From assembly GCA_017620655.1 (NCBI GenBank), contig JAGAUT010000019.1:1-50014 (forward strand): a stretch of 50,014 nucleotides of DNA, given 5' to 3'. The position numbers and the translations under genes are program-made. This document shows, piece after piece, positions 48,898 through 50,014 of this stretch. The DNA comes from Clostridia bacterium. GTDB lineage: Bacteria; Bacillota; Clostridia; Oscillospirales; CAG-382. The stretch's first letter is position 1; each line of letters starts with the position of its first letter. The notes beneath the pieces were generated by a model. The model was not told the origin of the DNA, searched no databases, and saw only the letters and a program-made list of their open reading frames with translations.

Positions 48898-50014
48898 TTA
48901 GAAATAACTTACTTTAATCCTTTTACCCATCTTCTTGAAGCATTTGGAAAGTTCTTCAACAAGATTCATTTTAATACTAAAATTTATCGGCAAATCCGGA
49001 TTCTGATGTGCCGGGTTAATAGCTCTGCCTACATAGAAATTTATATCCGTTGCTTCTTCAAACAGAAGCTGGCAGATTAGCGATGCACCATCTCGTTTAT
49101 AATTCCAATGCTCATACATTTCGTTATCTCCGAGATAATCTTTCGCATATTCTAAAACTCTGTTTACTGTAATAACACCTTCTGTTACCAGATCAACTCC
49201 CTCAAGCTTTGCAATAGGAGGAATATCCGATTTTTCAAAGTTCAGGGTAGCCTGCAGAGGTTTTCTTAAATATTTTGCTGCGATAGATGATGTTGTACCT
49301 CCGCATATAATGTGTTTACCTTCCTTTGAGAAGAAAAGAGACATCATACGGTCACAGTCATCACGGTTAGAAGGCGGTCCAAAGAGGATGTTCATTGGTT
49401 CTCTTTTTCGTATCTTAATGACACATGCTGTTGCATCATCACCGGGTTTATGTCCGTATAATTTGTCGCATTCATCAACGAGCAGTGTAGAGAGATTTTT
49501 GGCTGTAAGTCCTGTGACAGACATGGTTTCCATGAAATCAATAATATCTTCCCTCTTCCATCCGAAGTTATATGCCATACCTATTCCGGCATGAGGGCAA
49601 CCATCGCTCATGGCGATGAAAATATCCCCTTCTTGCAATCGAATTACAGACTTATATATTTTCTTACCGTCTATATTCATCTCTGTCTTGGGATAGTCAT
49701 AATTTTTGTTATCCCTTAACACAATAACCTGTGGGTTATCATATTGAATAATCTCGGCTGTTTCATTGTTTATAACATGCATAATCGTAAAGGTTGAATA
49801 TGCAACGCCTCTTACTGAACATACCGGAAGAGTTGCAGCAATTGTTGAAACACACTCTTCTATCGGCAGACCTGCTGCCATCATTGTTGAAATAATCTTT
49901 GATGTAAGTGTTGACAATATACTTGCCTTAACTCCGCTTCCAAGACCATCTGCTAAAACGATAACAGTTGAATCCTCGTTCTGCTCAACAATTTCAACAT
50001 GGTCTCCGCAAAGC
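48898..50014 (-). CDS. SpoIIE-type PP2C phosphatase linked to the hydrogenase (5' end outside the window)
   Basis: The open frame runs to the right edge, so the true start is missing; a TTG at 49917 inside it is not the start. The visible 371 codons include the PP2C motifs LADGLGSGVKAS, DIFIAMSDGCPH and GDDATACVIKI, so the metal-binding Asp residues are present. After the phosphatase domain comes a C-terminal domain of about 150 residues (from about REPMNILFGPPSNRDDCDRM) that I do not recognise, with LFFSKEGKHIICGGTTSS and ISLE-poor mixed alpha/beta character. It probably dephosphorylates an anti-anti-sigma-type partner or a hydrogenase-linked signalling protein. The hydrogenase gene follows after 12 bases. 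Confidence 0.87.
   Translation of the reverse strand, partial: LCGDHVEIVEQNEDSTVIVLADGLGSGVKASILSTLTSKIISTMMAAGLPIEECVSTIAATLPVCSVRGVAYSTFTIMHVINNETAEIIQYDNPQVIVLRDNKNYDYPKTEMNIDGKKIYKSVIRLQEGDIFIAMSDGCPHAGIGMAYNFGWKREDIIDFMETMSVTGLTAKNLSTLLVDECDKLYGHKPGDDATACVIKIRKREPMNILFGPPSNRDDCDRMMSLFFSKEGKHIICGGTTSSIAAKYLRKPLQATLNFEKSDIPPIAKLEGVDLVTEGVITVNRVLEYAKDYLGDNEMYEHWNYKRDGASLICQLLFEEATDINFYVGRAINPAHQNPDLPINFSIKMNLVEELSKCFKKMGKRIKVSYF

Noticed and set aside
49915..49917. Start codon of the phosphatase at 49917
   Set aside because: The frame stays open to the window edge and contains the conserved LADGLGSG motif upstream, so the gene begins outside the window.
1..50014. Genome-wide reassignment of UAA to an amino acid
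   Set aside because: Many genes (for example those ending at 3981, 6266 and 23306) terminate with TAA immediately before a hairpin terminator, so UAA works as a stop here.
1..50014. CRISPR arrays, rRNA, tRNA genes or insertion sequences
   Set aside because: No spaced direct repeats, cloverleaf-like sequences or transposase genes were seen. The only strong tandem repeats are protein-coding InlB-type modules.

Overview
The window looks like a chromosomal segment of a low-to-moderate GC, endospore-forming Clostridia-type Firmicute, probably an anaerobic gut or rumen lineage. The evidence is the sporulation set (sigK 5' half, spoIIE, spoVT, a CotF-like coat protein and a LysM/GH18 spore hydrolase), a PolC-type replicase, SLH surface proteins, a GH95 fucosidase and an [FeFe] hydrogenase. 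No rRNA, tRNA, CRISPR array or insertion sequence was recognised, and no gene-free stretch exceeds about 220 bases.

Layout. Bases 1-189 flank a sigK gene that is cut at the classical skin-element site. Divergent from it are a GH18 spore hydrolase and a large putative glycosidase. Next come cotF-like and greA-like genes (minus strand), an ion-transporter-family permease, a degenerate STAND-like protein, a stand-alone Spo0A-C-like DNA-binding protein, rpmE, and spoIIE with a Spo0A box. 12.3-18.8 kb holds a UPF0178 protein, a RodA/FtsW polymerase, a small ORF, a DUF815 ATPase, rseP and ispG. polC (18.8-23.3 kb) is interrupted by one in-frame TAA. 23.3-28 kb holds a nuclease-helicase fusion and a GH95 fucosidase.

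28-37 kb is a minus-strand surface operon driven by a consensus sigma-A promoter. It encodes a membrane protein, itself interrupted by an in-frame TAA, then two giant SLH proteins with InlB-type repeats. Behind it lie an AraC regulator with a translationally coupled membrane protein, an acidic orphan, tcdA with an exonuclease, a MarR-regulated heterodimeric ABC exporter, a C26 amidotransferase, spoVT, and at the right edge an [FeFe] hydrogenase co-transcribed with a SpoIIE-type phosphatase that runs off the window.

The most notable observations are: the UAA in polC just after the catalytic DxD motif; a second UAA in an otherwise open frame of the surface operon; the sigK break, which implies a skin element to the left; a receiver-less Spo0A-C protein; and the hydrogenase-phosphatase pair. 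Convergent gene pairs consistently share one symmetric hairpin terminator, and many promoters are near-consensus sigma-A sites.
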